The position numbers were made by a program, and so were the translations under genes. From JAVVHH01 sp965199665 (lineage in GTDB: Bacteria; Pseudomonadota; Alphaproteobacteria; Acetobacterales; Acetobacteraceae): 64,000 nucleotides of DNA. Every line of letters starts with the position of its first letter. The stretch's first letter is position 1. Below, in pieces: positions 1 to 8,278 of the stretch. The stretch spans positions 3,596,001 to 3,660,000 of the forward strand of contig OZ241208.1 of assembly GCA_965199665.1 (NCBI GenBank), read 5' to 3'. The notes below the pieces were generated by a model. It was not told the DNA's origin. It ran no database searches and was given only the letters and a program-made list of their open reading frames with translations.

Positions 1-484
1 GGGCCGCGTGCTGAAGAAATGCTTGAAGCACGGCGCGTGGCTGGCGGGCCGCACCGCCGTCGTCGGAGCGCATTACATCGAGCATGAAACGAGTGATGCG
101 GGCGGCGTGCTGGCCGGCCAAGCCTGCGACCTGCGAGCCGAACTCGCTGTCGTCGGCACTGCCGTCCACCCCGAGGCGGATATCGCGGTCGGCCGTCCGG
201 GCGCCGCGGAGCGACAGCTCGGCGCCGTCGGCCCGGTCGGCGATCGGCGGCAACCGAACTGCGATCAGGAAGCCGAAACCGGCGTCACCGCCGAGGGGCC
301 AGAATTCGGCACGGAACACGCCGGGCTGGGACGCCAGCCTCGCCGAGCCCATCTTCGGCATCGGCGTGACCGACCGGCCGAGCAGCATCAGCGCGCCCGG
401 TTGCGCGCGCCACATCGCGAGCGCTTGGGGCGGTGAGGCCGGTGCCGGATCGCGGGACACGGTGCGCAGAACGGACAGGCTCAT
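1..484 (-). CDS. Partial protein, probably N-terminal part of a glycosyltransferase (runs off the window)
   Basis: An open frame on the minus strand starts with ATG at 484, overlapping the TGA of the upstream GT4 gene as ATGA, and stays open to base 1 (161 codons visible). No glycosyltransferase signature lies in the visible part. The stretch around residues 60-90, with a GFGFLIAVR-type strand followed by LSLRGAR, resembles residues about 355-390 of the 725-residue GT2 protein at 2504-4681 (SGFVALVR then LFLRLHSGA). I therefore infer a second copy of the same accessory domain, probably followed by a glycosyltransferase domain outside the window. Translational coupling to the GT4 gene supports membership in the glycan cluster. 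The function is inferred, not seen. Confidence 0.6.
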   Translation of the reverse strand, partial: MSLSVLRTVSRDPAPASPPQALAMWRAQPGALMLLGRSVTPMPKMGSARLASQPGVFRAEFWPLGGDAGFGFLIAVRLPPIADRADGAELSLRGARTADRDIRLGVDGSADDSEFGSQVAGLAGQHAARITRFMLDVMRSDDGGAARQPRAVLQAFLQHAA

Positions 485-1731
485 GCTGCCGATCTCCGGG
501 CCGTCGACTGGAGCAGAGCTGCGTAGCAGTCCAGGTGTTTGGCGGCTGACTCCTCGATGGAAACCGGCGGCACGATCCCATCGACCAGATGCTGCCAAAG
601 GCCGACCTCCTCGATCGCCCTGCGCATGGTCGCGGCGAGCGAGGCGGCGTCACCGACCGGAAAGTGCAGCCCGTTCACGCCATCCCGGACCAACTCGAGC
701 GCACCGCCGACCGCGCTGGAGATCACGGGGCGCCAGTGCTGAAAGGCTTCGTTGATGACGAGAGGCGCGTTCTCCCACCACTGCGACGGGAACACGATCC
801 AGTCGGCATCGGCGATCAGTCGCGGGAGGTCGTGGCGCTGGTAGCCGCCAGCATAACGCGCGTCCGGCGCCTTGGCGCGCGCGGTCGCGAAACGAGATAA
901 GGTATCTTCGGCCTGATGCTCCGTCCCGCCATGCAGCGACAACGTGTGCGCGACGCCCCCATCCGACAGCAGCGCCGACGCTTCCAGCGCGACGGTCGCA
1001 CCCTTGAAGCGATTGATGTGACCGAAGAAGGCGAACCGGTCGCGGCGGAGGGCGCGGCGGGCGGGCACCGGAGTGGCGGCGGGCAGACCGTTCGGGACCA
1101 GGGCGATCCGTTCGGGGTCGAACCCGGCGGCGATGAACCGCTCGCGTAGGAAGCGGCTCGGGGCGATGAACAGATCGACCTGATCCAGCGCGTTGCCCAC
1201 GTGCAGCGCCCGGAGCTTGAAGTCGGTCAGGCTGCGGTCGGGGAAGCAGGATCGGCATGCATCGGGCCGCGCGCCGTGGCAAAGAGCGCCAGCGCGGGTG
1301 ACCATTTGTCCGTCATTGGCGCAGAGCGGGTAGTAATCGTGAAGTGTCATGACGATACGGGTTTGCGGAAGGCAGCGGCGAATCAGGCCGATCATTTCCA
1401 CGCCCAGCGTCATGACATGGTGAATATGGACCACGTCCGGCCGCTGCTCGCTCAGCAGGCTCCACAGGGGTTGGCTCAACCCGTGCAGGTCGATCTGTGA
1501 GAGGAAAAACGGGTCGAAGCCGCCGGTCCAAGCCAGCACCTCGTCCGGCGCGCCGCCGATCGCTTGGAATGGCGTGCCGGGGCTGGCTGGCCGCTGGTGC
1601 GCGGCGGTGCCGGCGAGCAGCAAGCCTTGGACGCCGCGGTTGCGCAGCGTGCGAAACAGGTCGCGGGCGAAAATTTCAGTGCCGCCGGCCTGCAGCTCGG
1701 GGTGGGCATGGAGCAGGAACAGGACGCGCAT
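481..1731 (-). CDS. Glycosyltransferase family 4 (GT-B fold)
   Basis: A 416-residue cytoplasmic sugar transferase that should use a nucleotide-sugar donor. The N-terminal Rossmann half opens with MRVLFLLHAHPELQAGGTEIF, where the GGTE loop is typical of GT4 acceptor domains, followed by DVVHIHH and MTLHDYYPLC. A cysteine-containing CRSC segment sits near the middle. The C-terminal half has the donor-binding E-x7-E element in WENAPLVINEAF followed by PVISSAVGGALELV. The frame is open 22 codons further upstream, but ATG 1731 is preferred because it forms an ATGA overlap with the methyltransferase stop and begins at the usual GT4 N-terminus. It lies in a coupled minus-strand operon with GT2 and methyltransferase genes. 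The substrate cannot be told. Confidence 0.88.
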   Translation of the reverse strand: MRVLFLLHAHPELQAGGTEIFARDLFRTLRNRGVQGLLLAGTAAHQRPASPGTPFQAIGGAPDEVLAWTGGFDPFFLSQIDLHGLSQPLWSLLSEQRPDVVHIHHVMTLGVEMIGLIRRCLPQTRIVMTLHDYYPLCANDGQMVTRAGALCHGARPDACRSCFPDRSLTDFKLRALHVGNALDQVDLFIAPSRFLRERFIAAGFDPERIALVPNGLPAATPVPARRALRRDRFAFFGHINRFKGATVALEASALLSDGGVAHTLSLHGGTEHQAEDTLSRFATARAKAPDARYAGGYQRHDLPRLIADADWIVFPSQWWENAPLVINEAFQHWRPVISSAVGGALELVRDGVNGLHFPVGDAASLAATMRRAIEEVGLWQHLVDGIVPPVSIEESAAKHLDCYAALLQSTARRSAA

Positions 1732-2507
1732 CAGCCAGCCGCCTTTTCGAACACGCAGATATCCTGGAAGCTTCGACCAGCGCGGCCGCTCCACCATCCG
1801 TAACCAGCAGGGTTGCGACGGCGCAGGCCGTGGCGGAGGAACAACTCCAGCAGGACGTCCTCGTCATAAGCAACCGCCGCCAAGGGCGCGTCCGGGATCG
1901 CGTAATAGAAAGGGCCTTCCCCGGCCGGGTCGAACGCAAGGGTCCCATTCCCGGCCTTCAGCGCGGCCCGCGCCGGGGGATTCATGAGAAATGCGGTTGC
2001 AAAACAGCGTCCGCCGGGAGCGAGCAGCCGTGCCACTTCCGACGCGTAGTGCAGCGCTTCCGGCCGATCCAAATGGGTAAGCACGGAGATGAGGCAGATC
2101 AGGTCGAAGCTTCCGTCTTCGAACGGCAGCCGGATCGTCGCTGTGTCGAGCGCGCCGGCCGGGTTGTAGAGAGGGTGCCGCAAGTCGAGATGGTGAAAGC
2201 GGATGTCGGGGTAGAGCGGTGTGACCGTGCTGCTGCACCAGTCGATCCCGGCCGCGACCGGGTCGACGCCATCGTAGCTGCCCGTCTCGAGAAACTGCGT
2301 CAGGGGGAGGGCGAGGCGGCCGATGCCGCAGCCGATGTCCAGTACGCGATCGGCCGGTGTGAGGTCCGCATCTTTGACGAGGCGCTCGAGGAATTCGGCG
2401 CCGATCGCCCGGTAGTCGCCGTCGCCCACGTAAATGAGCTCGCTTGGCGGAACCGGCATGAATCGGTTGCGGGTCAGATGGGCGCGCAGGGTCGCGATGT
2501 CGGTCAT
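1731..2507 (-). CDS. Class I SAM-dependent methyltransferase
   Basis: A 258-residue protein with the SAM-binding motif I VLDIGCGIGRLALPL at about residues 55-70, followed by an acidic motif II region and FDLICLISVLTHL (motif IV/post-motif). This is the fold of UbiE/Methyltransf_11-type enzymes. Its place between a GT2 and a GT4 gene, with ATGA overlaps at both ends (2504-2507 and 1731-1733), suggests it methylates a sugar or the growing end of a surface glycan. That role is inferred from context only. The C-terminus (GYGWWSGRAGRSFQDICVF) resembles methyltransferases found in exopolysaccharide and O-antigen clusters. Confidence 0.85.
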   Translation of the reverse strand: MTDIATLRAHLTRNRFMPVPPSELIYVGDGDYRAIGAEFLERLVKDADLTPADRVLDIGCGIGRLALPLTQFLETGSYDGVDPVAAGIDWCSSTVTPLYPDIRFHHLDLRHPLYNPAGALDTATIRLPFEDGSFDLICLISVLTHLDRPEALHYASEVARLLAPGGRCFATAFLMNPPARAALKAGNGTLAFDPAGEGPFYYAIPDAPLAAVAYDEDVLLELFLRHGLRRRNPAGYGWWSGRAGRSFQDICVFEKAAG

Positions 2508-4681
2508 GGCGCTGCTCCGGCGCCGCCGAACTCGGGCTCCGCCATGAGCTCGGCGATCGTGTCGTCCCAGCGCCGATGGTGGAGACGACGATTATAGCGA
2601 CAGGCGAGCGTGCCGCTGTAACCCTTGTGCAGACTGATGGAGCGGCGCTCGAAGTGGAATAGCTCCGCTTCCGGAACGTAAACCGTCATTGCGCCGGCGG
2701 CGTGCAACCGCAAGCAGAAGTCGGAATCCTCGTAGTCGCCGACGATGTAATCCTCGCAGATGCCGCCGACCGCCTCGAACAGCGAACGGCGAACCATCAA
2801 GGCCGCGCCGGTGAGGCCAGGAACACGCCGCGACCGGGCCGCCCCGGGCCAGAGGCGTGGCATGCCCTTGTGGTAGTGCGCATTGAGCCACTGGCCATCG
2901 AGGTCGCGCTGAAAGAACAACCCGGCATGTTGGATCGACTCGTCGTCGAACAGCAGCTTGGGGCCGACGGCGCCGACATCGTCCTGCGCCAGTGCCGTCA
3001 GAAGCGTGCTGAGCCAAGGCCGACCAGCTGGCACGACGTCCGAGTTGAGCAGCAGCAGCGCGGGCGCCCGGGCGAAGGCGGCGCCGGCATTATTGGCTGC
3101 AGCATAGCCGATGTTGTGCGGCAGGATCAGGAGCAGCATTGGCAGGCCGTGGAGGGCGTGGAACCCTCGCAGGAGATGCTCGACCTCGTGCGCCTGTTCC
3201 GGGCTATCGAGCACGAAGATGAGCTGGGCCGTCCGGCATTGCGGATCGTTCGCGAAGGCCGCGAGTTGGAAGCGCAGGAAGCTCAGGTTGCGGTAGAGCG
3301 GGATGAGGATGCTCACGGCCGGGTCGGCCGGAGGCGTGCCGATGCGGATCACGTCGGGTGCACCGCGGCCGTTGAGGGCGCGGCGGTGAAAGGACGCCGC
3401 GGCCGGGGCGAGGCAGTCGTCCAACATCGCGTCCGTCACGGCTTCCGGCGGAACGCTGGCTAGCACGGCCGTTCGCGCCGCTGCGGGAGAGGGTTGGCGA
3501 AGTGGCGAGCGGACCTCGATGCGAGCGCCGGAATGCAGCCGCAGGAACAGCGTCGGCTGTAGAGAAATGCCGGCGCAGGGATCGCGCACCAGCGCCACAA
3601 AGCCGCTGCGCGCGCGTCCGCCCGAGAAGGCGGCGCTGGCGAAGTGCTTGTCGATGTCCGGCCGCCGGAACCAGTGCATCTCGCCGAGAGCTAGCGGGAC
3701 CGTGCCGTCGTCTCCGCCGAGTTCGACGGCGGCGACCAACTGCATCGGGTCTCGGATCCATCCGCGGAGGAACAAGCGGCCTTCCCCGTCCTGCAGCGAC
3801 GCTTCCAGCGCGGCGCCGATGGGGCGGGATACGTCGTCATGCCGTCGCGGGGCGGCTGGGGACAGGAACGAACTCTCGCGGAGATGCGCGGCGACACGCG
3901 GGCAGACCGGAGCGAGCGCTTGAAGGCAAGCGGCGCGGATTTTGGCGGCGCGGAGATTGGCCCGGTCGGGCACGCTTTGCAGCAGGTCCTGCACGCCTGA
4001 ACGCGTCATCGCCAGTTCGAACAGCCTGAAGCGCTCGTCTTGAACGAGCAGGACGTCCTCGGGCGTTACCCGTTCGATCAGGTGCAAGCCGGTCGACCCG
4101 GGAAGGGTTGGCGCGGCACTCCGACGCACGCGCGCTTCATTCACGATGAACACGGTTGCGGTGCCGAGATCGGGCAAGTCGTCGAGCAGCATCCACGCCG
4201 CGGATACGGTCGCGACCGGCTTGGTGACGCCGCACTCGTGGGCGCAGAGACGGGCGAGTTGGAGGCAGGCAGACGCGAAGGCGGGATCGTCGGCCAGCGA
4301 GAACGCCTTGCCGCAGAAGCCGAGCAAGAAGCTCAACAGGCGCTGTTGCGATGGATGATCGAGCTCTTCGGCCAGCTCGACGATGTCCGAACCGAGGATG
4401 ATCGTGTTGAACGGATCGGCGGCATCCAGTTCGTGCGGGTGGTCGGCCGCGACGGACAGCAACGCTCCTTCCGGTGAGGCGTGGAAGGCCGACAAGCGCA
4501 TCGCAGCGATCTGGTGCGGACCGGAGGCGGACTGCACGGCCACGGTGCCGTAGGGCGGCTCACGGCCTGAGAATAGGCGCCCTTCGACGCTGGCCTTGGA
4601 GGTCGACAGCAGGATGACGTCGGCGGCGAGCAGGATCGCTCGCGGCGGCAGCGTATCCGGAGGAAGGCGACTGAGCAGCAT
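2504..4681 (-). CDS. Two-domain protein with C-terminal glycosyltransferase family 2 (GT-A) domain
   Basis: A 725-residue protein. Residues about 455-690 are a GT2 domain: VSILIPLYRN opens the fold, NIGYAAANNAGAAFA is the donor-site segment, LLLLNSDVV supplies the metal-binding acidic motif, and GDYEDSDFCLRLHAAG is the catalytic-base region found in rhamnosyl/dTDP-sugar-type GT2 enzymes. Residues 1-440 match no family I recognise. They contain a beta-rich segment (about 300-390) that appears to recur in the truncated gene at the window edge. There is no signal peptide or membrane segment, so it is probably cytoplasmic. It is the first gene of the coupled GT/methyltransferase operon and its TGA overlaps the methyltransferase ATG. 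Likely role: adding a sugar to a surface polymer or protein. Acceptor unknown. Confidence 0.85.
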   Translation of the reverse strand: MLLSRLPPDTLPPRAILLAADVILLSTSKASVEGRLFSGREPPYGTVAVQSASGPHQIAAMRLSAFHASPEGALLSVAADHPHELDAADPFNTIILGSDIVELAEELDHPSQQRLLSFLLGFCGKAFSLADDPAFASACLQLARLCAHECGVTKPVATVSAAWMLLDDLPDLGTATVFIVNEARVRRSAAPTLPGSTGLHLIERVTPEDVLLVQDERFRLFELAMTRSGVQDLLQSVPDRANLRAAKIRAACLQALAPVCPRVAAHLRESSFLSPAAPRRHDDVSRPIGAALEASLQDGEGRLFLRGWIRDPMQLVAAVELGGDDGTVPLALGEMHWFRRPDIDKHFASAAFSGGRARSGFVALVRDPCAGISLQPTLFLRLHSGARIEVRSPLRQPSPAAARTAVLASVPPEAVTDAMLDDCLAPAAASFHRRALNGRGAPDVIRIGTPPADPAVSILIPLYRNLSFLRFQLAAFANDPQCRTAQLIFVLDSPEQAHEVEHLLRGFHALHGLPMLLLILPHNIGYAAANNAGAAFARAPALLLLNSDVVPAGRPWLSTLLTALAQDDVGAVGPKLLFDDESIQHAGLFFQRDLDGQWLNAHYHKGMPRLWPGAARSRRVPGLTGAALMVRRSLFEAVGGICEDYIVGDYEDSDFCLRLHAAGAMTVYVPEAELFHFERRSISLHKGYSGTLACRYNRRLHHRRWDDTIAELMAEPEFGGAGAAP

Positions 4682-4710
4682 TAGAGCATCCTGCCATCTG
4701 TTCGGGCGCC

Positions 4711-4740
4711 CCCCGTGCGGCCGTTTTCGGCCGAACGGGG
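4711..4740 (-). terminator. Stem-loop between RTX gene and glycosyltransferase operon
   Basis: A 13-bp inverted repeat with one mismatch (CCCCGTGCGGCCG, TTTT loop, CGGCCGAACGGGG) lies between the RTX stop at 4795 and the GT2 start at 4681. No T-tract follows on the minus strand, so it may only stabilise or attenuate the RTX transcript rather than end it. It may separate RTX expression from the glycosyltransferase genes. Confidence 0.5.
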
Positions 4741-4794
4741 AAGAATTCCGACGGCTTTGCCGTCGCTTCGAGAAGAAACCGGCGTGTGCCGAGG

Positions 4795-5550
4795 TTAGTG
4801 AATGGTGAAGTAGCCGGACGGATTGTTGTGGATGTCCTCAGCCTTGATGCCGACCAGCGTGATCGTCTCGTTGCCGAGTTGGATCACGGCGTTGCCGTGC
4901 ACGTCTTGGACGTGAGAGGCGACGTCCTCGGCCGAGCTGATGTTGAGGCCGTTCATGTTGCGCTCGATTTGGAGCATGTCGCCGTCGTGGAACCCCATCA
5001 CGACGTTCTGGCCACCCCCGCTGTGGAACTCGAACCGGTCGTAGCCGGAGCCGGCGACCATGGTGTCGTTGCCGTCGCCGGCGACCATCAGCGTCGAGCC
5101 GGAGCCGCCGATCAGCATCTCGTGGCCGCTGCCAGCAACGAGCGTGTCGCTGCCACTGCCGCCCAAGAGGGTGTCGTGACCCGTTCCGCCCTCGAGATAA
5201 TCGTTGCCGGAACCACCATGAAGCATGTTGTAAGTACCGGAAGCGATCATCGTGTCGTTGCCGGAGCCGCCCAGGATGGTGTCGTGGCCGTTCCCGGAGC
5301 TCTCGACATAGCTGTTGCCAGAGCCAAGGCTGATGAAGTCGTGGTGACCCGAGAACAACACGGTGTCGTTGCCGTCGCCCGTATAAAGCGTCTCGTGATG
5401 GCCACTCATACTGAAAAAGTCGTGGCCATCGCCGCCAGAGATGGTGTCAAAGTTGTGCGACACCATGAAAGTATCCGATCCGCCAGAGCCGTGCATTGCC
5501 GAATGATCGGCGGTGTCGGTGTAGAAACTACCACCAGGTATCGTTGCCAT
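4795..5550 (-). CDS. Small RTX (hemolysin-type calcium-binding repeat) protein
   Basis: A 251-residue protein. Residues about 20-175 are tandem nonapeptides of the GGxGxDxLx type (GGSGNDTM, GGTGHDTLL, GGSGSDTLV and others), many with His in place of Asn/Asp. These form a Ca2+-binding parallel beta-roll. The last about 75 residues (FEFHSGGGQNVVMGFHDGD onward, ending YFTIH) have the form of the C-terminal uncleaved secretion domain used by type I secretion. There is no N-terminal signal peptide, as expected for that route, but no ABC/MFP secretion genes lie nearby. It carries no catalytic domain, so it may be a structural or matrix protein. A perfect CtrA-type site lies 69-83 bp upstream of its start. 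Confidence 0.85.
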   Translation of the reverse strand: MATIPGGSFYTDTADHSAMHGSGGSDTFMVSHNFDTISGGDGHDFFSMSGHHETLYTGDGNDTVLFSGHHDFISLGSGNSYVESSGNGHDTILGGSGNDTMIASGTYNMLHGGSGNDYLEGGTGHDTLLGGSGSDTLVAGSGHEMLIGGSGSTLMVAGDGNDTMVAGSGYDRFEFHSGGGQNVVMGFHDGDMLQIERNMNGLNISSAEDVASHVQDVHGNAVIQLGNETITLVGIKAEDIHNNPSGYFTIH

Positions 5551-5618
5551 TTGTCGCCCCTAAAGAATGTAACCCCATCATTCTGATCGGCTCGGGTTTC
5601 ACTTTTCGCCGATAAAGG

Positions 5619-5633
5619 TTAATGCAAATTTAA
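5619..5633 (-). promoter_or_regulatory. CtrA-type operator (TTAA-N7-TTAA) upstream of the RTX gene
   Basis: The minus strand reads TTAAATTTGCATTAA, a perfect TTAA-N7-TTAA. This is the established full recognition sequence of the alphaproteobacterial response regulator CtrA. It sits 69-83 bp before the RTX start codon in an AT-rich patch of otherwise GC-rich DNA, a plausible position for an activator or repressor overlapping the promoter. Use by CtrA is inferred from the match alone. Confidence 0.55.
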
Positions 5634-5688
5634 GTCGGACCGAGAACGACCACTTTTTTTTGCGGTAGGGCCGGAATTCTTGAAACCA

Positions 5689-6924
5689 TTAAGGGCTTTC
5701 GACCGTAACCGCTCGCCGCACAAGCCGACGATTGGCCAGCCGGCACCCGTCGACATCGAATTGAGTGACGAACAGCTGCGGCTGGTCGGCGACCGTGGCG
5801 AAGTTGCGGTCGGGGCTCGTCGGATCGAGGAGCGAGGGATAGGCAATCGGCGCCGGGTCGCCGCAACGCCATCCGGACGGCCCGCTCGCACGGAGCAGCA
5901 ACATGGGCATCGACCAGTGCAGGAGGTCGGCGCTGGTGGCGTAGTAAACGCCGCCACTCGGCGTCGTATCCTGCATGAGCGCGACGAAGGCGCCAGTTTC
6001 AGAATGGCGGACCAAGCTGGTGACCGGCCACCGCAGGTTGCCCACGTCGACCGGCGCGCACACATGCTCTTCTGGCTGGGCTGTCCCCGCATACGGGTCA
6101 ACGAACTCGACCGTGAATCCGGTCCCGCTCCAGCCTTTCCACGCGCCGGCCTGCTCCACCGCCTCTGTTCGGAGCAAGCAGTTGCCGCCCCGCTGGGCGT
6201 TCGCCTTGGTGGCGAATACGAACATGTAATGGGCATCTTCGAGCGTGACGATGTTGCTCGGGTTGAAGTAGCCGTGGTGACCGGGGGCGAGCTGGTCGTA
6301 GCGGTAGGGCAGCGCCGCGACGAGCGCCCGCCCGGGGGCGCGCTGAAAGCGCCGTCCGCCGTCGTGCGAGACGGCCAGGGTCAAGGCGTTGTACCAGCAA
6401 TCCATATAGCGGCCACTCGGGCACCGGGCCGGACGCACGTGGCCTTGGAACTCGTTATGCACGATGGCCCAGATCGTGCGGCCATCTGCCGTCCACGGGC
6501 TGGCAATCCAAGCACGGTCGTCGAACGCCGCCGGATCGTCCTGCTCGCCGCCGCGGAATACCACGGGGCAGCGATGCTCGAGGTGGAGAAGGTCGGGACC
6601 CGTGCTGAGCCGGTTGTCCCGGTCCGTCGCGTAGAGCTGGACGGCCCTATCCGCTTGCCGGACCGCGCGGGCCGGTGTGTCCGGGTAGTCGCGGCCCTCG
6701 CAGGCGACGTCCTCGTTGAGCAAGGCAGCTTCCGGCTCACCGCTCACATGGAGCCGCAATTTCGGCTGGTCACTGGGACCGGCGGAACACAGGCCCAGCA
6801 GAAGCAGGAGGCGCGCGCCCACCAATCCGCGCCTGGTTGGCGGACGCAAGACTTTGCCGTTTCGGCCGGCCACTCGACCCGCGACCCGGCGGGCACGATC
6901 AATCACCGTATTGGGCCGCCTCAT
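5689..6924 (-). CDS. Secreted beta-propeller protein, glycosidase-like, function unknown
   Basis: A 411-residue protein. I chose ATG 6924 because it overlaps the GT4 stop as ATGA. The N-terminus is Arg-rich and then has a hydrophobic core (LVGARLLLLLGLC), which reads as a signal peptide ending near CSAG. The Cys is not in a good lipobox (Leu at -1), so a lipoprotein is possible but unconvincing. The body has recurring Asp/Trp-containing strands (DDRAWIASPW, YNALTLAVSHDGGRRF, GYFNPSNIV, YYATSADLLHWSMP) spaced like blades of a five-bladed propeller of the GH43/GH32 or sialidase-like type. I could not identify a catalytic triad with confidence. Coupling to glycosyltransferases suggests work on a surface glycan outside the cytoplasm. 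Confidence 0.6.
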   Translation of the reverse strand: MRRPNTVIDRARRVAGRVAGRNGKVLRPPTRRGLVGARLLLLLGLCSAGPSDQPKLRLHVSGEPEAALLNEDVACEGRDYPDTPARAVRQADRAVQLYATDRDNRLSTGPDLLHLEHRCPVVFRGGEQDDPAAFDDRAWIASPWTADGRTIWAIVHNEFQGHVRPARCPSGRYMDCWYNALTLAVSHDGGRRFQRAPGRALVAALPYRYDQLAPGHHGYFNPSNIVTLEDAHYMFVFATKANAQRGGNCLLRTEAVEQAGAWKGWSGTGFTVEFVDPYAGTAQPEEHVCAPVDVGNLRWPVTSLVRHSETGAFVALMQDTTPSGGVYYATSADLLHWSMPMLLLRASGPSGWRCGDPAPIAYPSLLDPTSPDRNFATVADQPQLFVTQFDVDGCRLANRRLVRRAVTVESP

Positions 6925-8129
6925 GCCACGAGTTCGCGGACCAGGCTGGACTGCTGAGCCAGGCATCGCCCGAGCTCGAACTCGGCGACCGCCCGCTGCC
7001 GCGCCGCCGTCCGCACCTCGGCCAGCAGCGTGCGACGGGCGAGCAGGTCGGCCGCGCGACCAGCGAGGCGCGCGGCATCGCGCGCGTCGACCAGGAAGCC
7101 GTTCCGCCCCTCCTCAACCACCTCGCGCACCGGTGCAACGTCGGACCCAAGCAGGAGGCATCCGCTGGCAAGCGCCTCGACGCACGACCACGACAGGACG
7201 AAGGGGACACTGAGATAGAGGTGCAGCGCCGACACGCGCAGGAGGTCCAGATAATCCGGCCTGGCCAGGCGGCCGACGAAGTGGACGCGGGCCGGGTCGA
7301 GCGGGATCCGGCTCGAGACCGTCTCGCGCCAGGTCCGGCCATCCGGCGGGGGCCGGCCGTAACTGACCCCATCGCCGCCGCAGATGACGATGTGGGCGCC
7401 GGGTCGTCGGCGGAGCAATTCGGGCAACGCTTCCATCAACATGACGAAGCCGCGAACCGGTTCGAGGTCACGGGCGACGAACGTGACGACCTCGTCGCCC
7501 ACCGCGAAGGAGGGGCCGTTCGGCACGGTGAACCGCGCGTTCGGTCGGGGGGCGACCTCCGCCATGTCCACACCCTCGTGAATGATCTCGATGCGGCTAC
7601 GGAACGGGCCCGGATGCTGCTCGCGTTGCCACCGCGTGGGCGACAAGCCGCGGTCCATACTATCCAGCGCCGTCAGCAGGCCGGCGTTCCAGGCGCGGAG
7701 GCGACAGCGACCGTCCAAGTCGATGCTGGATTCGGGGATGTAGTCGGTGTCCTGGCCATCGGGACGGTAGAACAATTCGCAATAGGAGAGCAGCGGCGTG
7801 CGGGGAAACACGTCGCGCAGGAACATGGTCTCACCCCAGCCGGGATGACCGATGACGAGATCCGGCTCGAAGCCTTCGCGCTGCAGGGCCAAGCACGCCC
7901 GCGCGACAGCTTGGCCGCGCCGCACCGACGTCTCGGCCCGGCGCAGATAGGGATGAGTCTGCGCCGCCGCCGGCTGGGGTGGGGCGTAGCCGAGCCAACG
8001 GATCGACCGGTCGCCGGGTCGTGCTCGCTCGCCGAGGAAAACGACCGTGTTACCGGCGTCCTGCGCGAGGTGGGGCGCGAGATGGCGGAATTGCCCCGGC
8101 GCGTTCTGATGCACGAAGAGGACGCGCAC
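6921..8129 (-). CDS. Glycosyltransferase family 4
   Basis: A 402-residue GT-B glycosyltransferase. It starts with GTG at 8129 (MRVLFVHQNAPGQFRHLA), followed by PDLVIGHPGWGETMFL in the N-terminal domain. The C-terminal domain has TFVARDLEPVRGF, where the Arg of the usual R-x-xRxKG loop is visible, HIVICGGDG, VHFVGRL and the SWSCVEALASGCLLLGSD segment with its conserved Glu. This protein type, with the QNAPGQF opening, is common in alphaproteobacterial exopolysaccharide regions. The gene overlaps the downstream propeller gene by ATGA. About 150 bp without a gene lie between it and dadA, so it is probably the first gene of its own transcript. Confidence 0.87.
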   Translation of the reverse strand: MRVLFVHQNAPGQFRHLAPHLAQDAGNTVVFLGERARPGDRSIRWLGYAPPQPAAAQTHPYLRRAETSVRRGQAVARACLALQREGFEPDLVIGHPGWGETMFLRDVFPRTPLLSYCELFYRPDGQDTDYIPESSIDLDGRCRLRAWNAGLLTALDSMDRGLSPTRWQREQHPGPFRSRIEIIHEGVDMAEVAPRPNARFTVPNGPSFAVGDEVVTFVARDLEPVRGFVMLMEALPELLRRRPGAHIVICGGDGVSYGRPPPDGRTWRETVSSRIPLDPARVHFVGRLARPDYLDLLRVSALHLYLSVPFVLSWSCVEALASGCLLLGSDVAPVREVVEEGRNGFLVDARDAARLAGRAADLLARRTLLAEVRTAARQRAVAEFELGRCLAQQSSLVRELVA

Positions 8130-8278
8130 GGGCGGCTCGCTGCAGTGAAGCCGCCATCATGCGCAGTAAAACGTTACCGTCGGCTTAAGCGCGAGCGTGT
8201 GGGTGCTTGCTCGGGCCCGAGGCTAGGCTCCGTTCTACGAGACCGGGTCGTGGTCCGGGCGACGCCGGTTGGTCGGGT

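Noticed and set aside
6913..6966. Longer N-terminus (from 6966) for the propeller protein
   Set aside because: The extra 14 residues would sit inside the GT4 gene and move the signal peptide inward; ATG 6924 forms the ATGA overlap used throughout this cluster.
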